The position numbers and the translations under genes are program-made. From Pseudomonadota bacterium (GTDB lineage Bacteria; Pseudomonadota; Alphaproteobacteria; Sphingomonadales; Sphingomonadaceae), in contig JAEZQR010000153.1 of the NCBI GenBank assembly GCA_023413015.1, forward strand, positions 1-27,261: a stretch of DNA of 27,261 nt. Reading direction: 5' to 3'. The notes beneath the pieces are model-generated. The model worked only from the letters and a program-made list of their open reading frames with translations. It did no database searches and was not told where the DNA came from. Every line of letters begins with the position of its first letter. Position 1 is the stretch's first letter. Below are positions 24,949 through 27,261 of the stretch, in pieces.

Positions 24949-25911
24949 ATGTCGATGGAAGACCGGGACGGCTGGATCTGGATGGACGGCAGGCTGGTGC
25001 CGTGGCGCGATGCCAAGGTCCATATGCTGTCCTACACCTTCCAGCACGGCGCCGGCTGCTTCGAGGGCGTGCGGGCCTATGACGGATTGCTCGGCCCGGC
25101 AGTGTTCCGCTTGCGCGACCACACCGAGCGTTTCTTCAATTCCGCGAAGATCCTCGGCATGCCGATGCCGTTCACCCTGGACGAGATCGACGCGGCCCAT
25201 CTCGCTGTCATCCGCGCCAACGGACTGCATCAATGCTATATTCGCCCGGTCGGCTACTATGACGGCAAGGTCGTCGGCGTATCGGCGGCGGGAAACGACG
25301 TCCATGTCGCGATCGCGGTGTGGCCATGGGAGGCCTATCTCGGCGATGAGGCGCGCGAGCGCGGTATCCGTGTCAAGACCTCGTCCTTCACCCGTCACCA
25401 CCCCAATGCGGCATTAGGCAAGGCCAAGGCGAACGGGCATTACATCAACTCGATGCTGGCGGTGATGGAAGCACGACGGTCCGGCTATAGCGATGCGCTG
25501 ATGCTCGACATGCACGGCCATGTTGCCGAGTGCTCCACCTCCAACCTGTTCATGTTGCAGGGCGGCCGGCTGGCGACGCCGCCACGAACGAGTGTCCTTG
25601 AGGGCATCACGCGCGACACCGTCATGACACTGGCGCGCGAACGCTGTTACCCGGTCGAGGAGCGCGTTATCACCCGGGACGAGCTCTACTGCGCCGACGA
25701 GCTGTTCGTTACCGGCACGGCGGCCGAGGTGACGCCGGTCGTGGAACTCGACGATCGGCCGATCGGCGGCGGTTCACCCGGCTCAGTCACCCGCCTCCTG
25801 CAGGAAGCCTATTTCGATGCCGTCTACGGCCGCGATGCGAGCAAGCACGGATGGCTGACGCCGATCAGTGACGCGACCGATCCTGCGCCGTCGGCTGGAG
25901 CGGACGCATAG
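24949..25911 (+). CDS. ilvE: Branched-chain amino acid aminotransferase
   Basis: PLP enzyme of fold type IV, 320 residues, converting branched-chain keto acids and amino acids in the cytosol. The catalytic lysine is Lys160 in KAKANGHYINSML; Tyr-x2-Q-H-G (SYTFQHGAGCFEGVRAY) and the E193-containing AECSTSNLFM are also typical, as is the late GTAAEVTPVVELD. The ATG at 24949 has GGGGAGAG upstream. It is closer to the IlvE group than to D-amino-acid transaminases because of the N-terminal WMDGRLVPW and the length. It is divergent from panB: both use alpha-ketoisovalerate, so the pair may be co-regulated. Confidence 0.92.
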   Translation: MSMEDRDGWIWMDGRLVPWRDAKVHMLSYTFQHGAGCFEGVRAYDGLLGPAVFRLRDHTERFFNSAKILGMPMPFTLDEIDAAHLAVIRANGLHQCYIRPVGYYDGKVVGVSAAGNDVHVAIAVWPWEAYLGDEARERGIRVKTSSFTRHHPNAALGKAKANGHYINSMLAVMEARRSGYSDALMLDMHGHVAECSTSNLFMLQGGRLATPPRTSVLEGITRDTVMTLARERCYPVEERVITRDELYCADELFVTGTAAEVTPVVELDDRPIGGGSPGSVTRLLQEAYFDAVYGRDASKHGWLTPISDATDPAPSAGADA

Positions 25912-25977
25912 CCTTCAACTCCGCGGCCGGATTCCACGGCTTCAATGTCGCGTTGCAACCGACTAGAGATCGTTTCG

Positions 25978-26391
25978 ATGCAATATTGGCTGATGAAATC
26001 GGAGCCGTCGAAATACGCTTGGGACCAGCTTGTGCGCGACGGCCGAACGCTGTGGGACGGGGTGCGCAACCACCAAGTGGCGAACTGGCTCAAGTCGATG
26101 AAGGCCGGCGACCGGGCGCTCTTCTACCATTCGAATGAGGGGCTGGCGGCGGTCGGCGTGATGGAAGTGACCGGCGAATCGCGGCCCGATCCGACTGATC
26201 CGACCGGCCGGTTCGTCGCAGTCGAGGTGGCTCCGGTCACCGCACTTGCAAGGCCGGTGACGCTTGCCGCGATGAAAGCCGAGCCGGCACTCGCCGACCT
26301 GCCGCTGTTTCGTCAGTTTCGCCTGTCGATCGTGCCGCTGACGCCAGAGCATTGGGCGACGATCATGCAGATGGCGGGAACGGACGCATAG
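25978..26391 (+). CDS. EVE-domain protein
   Basis: Single EVE domain of 137 residues, PUA-like fold, related to human THYN1. It starts MQYWLMKSEPSKYAWDQL and includes LWDGVRNHQVANWLKSMKAGD, ALFYHSNEG and VGVMEVTGES, followed by VAVEVAPV and PLFRQFRLSIVPL. EVE domains bind modified bases in DNA or RNA. Stand-alone forms are common in proteobacteria and their precise target is unknown; many sit next to modification-dependent restriction genes, which is not the case here. The ATG at 25978 was chosen because the family begins with MxYWLxKSEP; a frame from 25945 adds nonsense. Confidence 0.92.
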   Translation: MQYWLMKSEPSKYAWDQLVRDGRTLWDGVRNHQVANWLKSMKAGDRALFYHSNEGLAAVGVMEVTGESRPDPTDPTGRFVAVEVAPVTALARPVTLAAMKAEPALADLPLFRQFRLSIVPLTPEHWATIMQMAGTDA

Positions 26392-26645
26392 CGACGCCCC
26401 GAGCGGCGGGCGCATGGAACAAATCGCCTCCTCTGCTGATTGCGCAGCTGAGTGCAGGTGCGCGGTCCCGTTTCGAGTTCCGGTTGCCGGCACGTGAGGA
26501 TTCGTCCTGATGCCGAGCGAGCCGTCCCTTGCCGTCTGACCTATCCCCCGATTTCGACGGGGACGTCCGCCCCTGGGAGATCGGCGGCTCGGTTGGACTA
26601 CAGCCGTATGACGAAGGCGGAGTAGGGGCTCGTAGCGCCACTGCG
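26392..26645. other. Non-coding stretch, possible 5' extension of the sulfotransferase
   Basis: No separate gene. The reading frame of the next gene is open back to 26511 with a TTG at 26529 (LPSDLSPDFDGDVRPWE) but no ribosome site, so the first 40 codons could belong to it. No convincing terminator or promoter is seen. Confidence 0.4.
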
Positions 26646-27261
26646 GTGCGGCCAATCATCCACATCGGGGTGCATAAGACCGCGACCAACTGGTTCCAGA
26701 GCCACCTCTACCCCGCCGCCGAAAGTCACCGGTTCGTGGATCGGCGGCTCGTGCGGCGGGTCATCATCGGGACACCTGCGCTGGCGTTCGACGCGGCATC
26801 CGCACAACGCCAGCTCAAGCTGGCGCCGGGTGAAGCGTCCTTCGCCATCTGCGAGGAGGACCTATCGGGGGTACTCCACGACGGTGGCCTGACCGCCGGT
26901 TTCGCAGTCAAGGAGATCGCCTACCGGCTGAAAGCGATCGCCCCCGATGCGCAGATCGTGATCATGGTGCGCAACCAGCTCTCGCTCGCGGCGTCCTGCT
27001 ATCATCAATATTTGCGCGAGGGCGGCACGGCCGGGCCGTTACGCTACCTCTTCCCCGAAACGCATCGGCATCTCGGCAATGTTCGGCCGCTCAAGATTCC
27101 ACGGTTCGATTTCACGCAATTCGATCACGACCAGCTGATCGCGCACTACGACAAAGTCTTTGGCTGCGAGAACGTGCATGTGTTTGCCTACGAACATTTT
27201 GCCCGGGAACCTGTATCGTTTCTCGCCGGGTTCACCAGCAAACTGGGCCTGCAGATACCCG
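26646..27261 (+). CDS. Sulfotransferase-family protein, 3' truncated by window edge
   Basis: About 205 residues up to the window end, and no stop codon. From GTG at 26646 the product begins (M)RPIIHIGVHKTATNWFQSHL, which holds the 5'-phosphosulfate-binding loop HIGxHKTAT of PAPS-dependent sulfotransferases near the N-terminus, as expected. IVIMVRNQLSLAASCYHQYL matches the 3'-phosphate-binding region (R-N-x2-[SD]-x5-Y). FGCENVHVFAYEHFAREP is also typical of the family. The substrate (sugar, lipid or peptide) is not predictable. The start is uncertain: the frame is open back to 26511, and TTG at 26529 is an alternative. Sphingomonads use such enzymes for surface polysaccharides. Confidence 0.8.
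   Translation, partial: MRPIIHIGVHKTATNWFQSHLYPAAESHRFVDRRLVRRVIIGTPALAFDAASAQRQLKLAPGEASFAICEEDLSGVLHDGGLTAGFAVKEIAYRLKAIAPDAQIVIMVRNQLSLAASCYHQYLREGGTAGPLRYLFPETHRHLGNVRPLKIPRFDFTQFDHDQLIAHYDKVFGCENVHVFAYEHFAREPVSFLAGFTSKLGLQIP

Overview
The window is GC-rich and carries ordinary chromosomal genes of an alphaproteobacterium, most likely a sphingomonad (Sphingomonas or a close relative). This rests on the gene order rpsE-rpmD-rplO-secY-adk-rpsM-rpsK-rpoA-rplQ, on protein types common in that group (a secreted DmpA/BapA-like peptidase, a PEP-CTERM protein, a sphingomonad-style Crp/Fnr regulator, a YfgM-like protein next to BamB), and on strong G/C bias at third codon positions. It is recognition by eye; no database was searched.

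Layout. 1-6207 (+): the end of the spc operon and the alpha operon, with structured RNA in nearly every gap, closed by a terminator near 6258-6286. 6470-7057 (+): a small outer-membrane beta-barrel protein with its own strong terminator. 7110-7670: a mostly non-coding stretch with a 3' gene fragment on the minus strand. 7671-13143: accessory genes on both strands: a tiny acidic protein, an AI-2E-type permease, a secreted Thr/Ala/Pro-rich protein, a VOC protein, a CDGSH iron-sulfur protein, a secreted DmpA/BapA-family peptidase, a small lipoprotein and a tandem universal stress protein. 13327-16550 (+): uracil phosphoribosyltransferase, a periplasmic prolyl oligopeptidase and a 61-residue protein. 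16836-24783 (-): a membrane GGDEF-EAL protein, a PEP-CTERM protein, a small winged-helix-like protein, a frameshifted Crp/Fnr regulator, bamB, a YfgM-like protein and panB. 24949-27261 (+): a branched-chain aminotransferase, an EVE-domain protein and the start of a sulfotransferase that runs off the window.

How it fits together. The left part is translation, Sec export and transcription machinery. YfgM-like plus BamB overlap by one base and serve envelope protein handling. panB and ilvE are divergent neighbours, and both handle branched-chain keto acids (ketoisovalerate is the substrate of PanB and a product or substrate of IlvE). The most informative regulatory find is upstream of the PEP-CTERM gene: a good sigma-54 (-24/-12) promoter, an AT-rich spacer and a 12-base perfect palindrome about 70-80 bases further upstream. 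That is the architecture expected for enhancer-dependent control. The neighbouring Crp/Fnr gene is split by an apparent one-base deletion exactly between its sensor and DNA-binding halves. I did not find a clearly new multi-gene system, nor any CRISPR array, tRNA, rRNA, insertion sequence or prophage.
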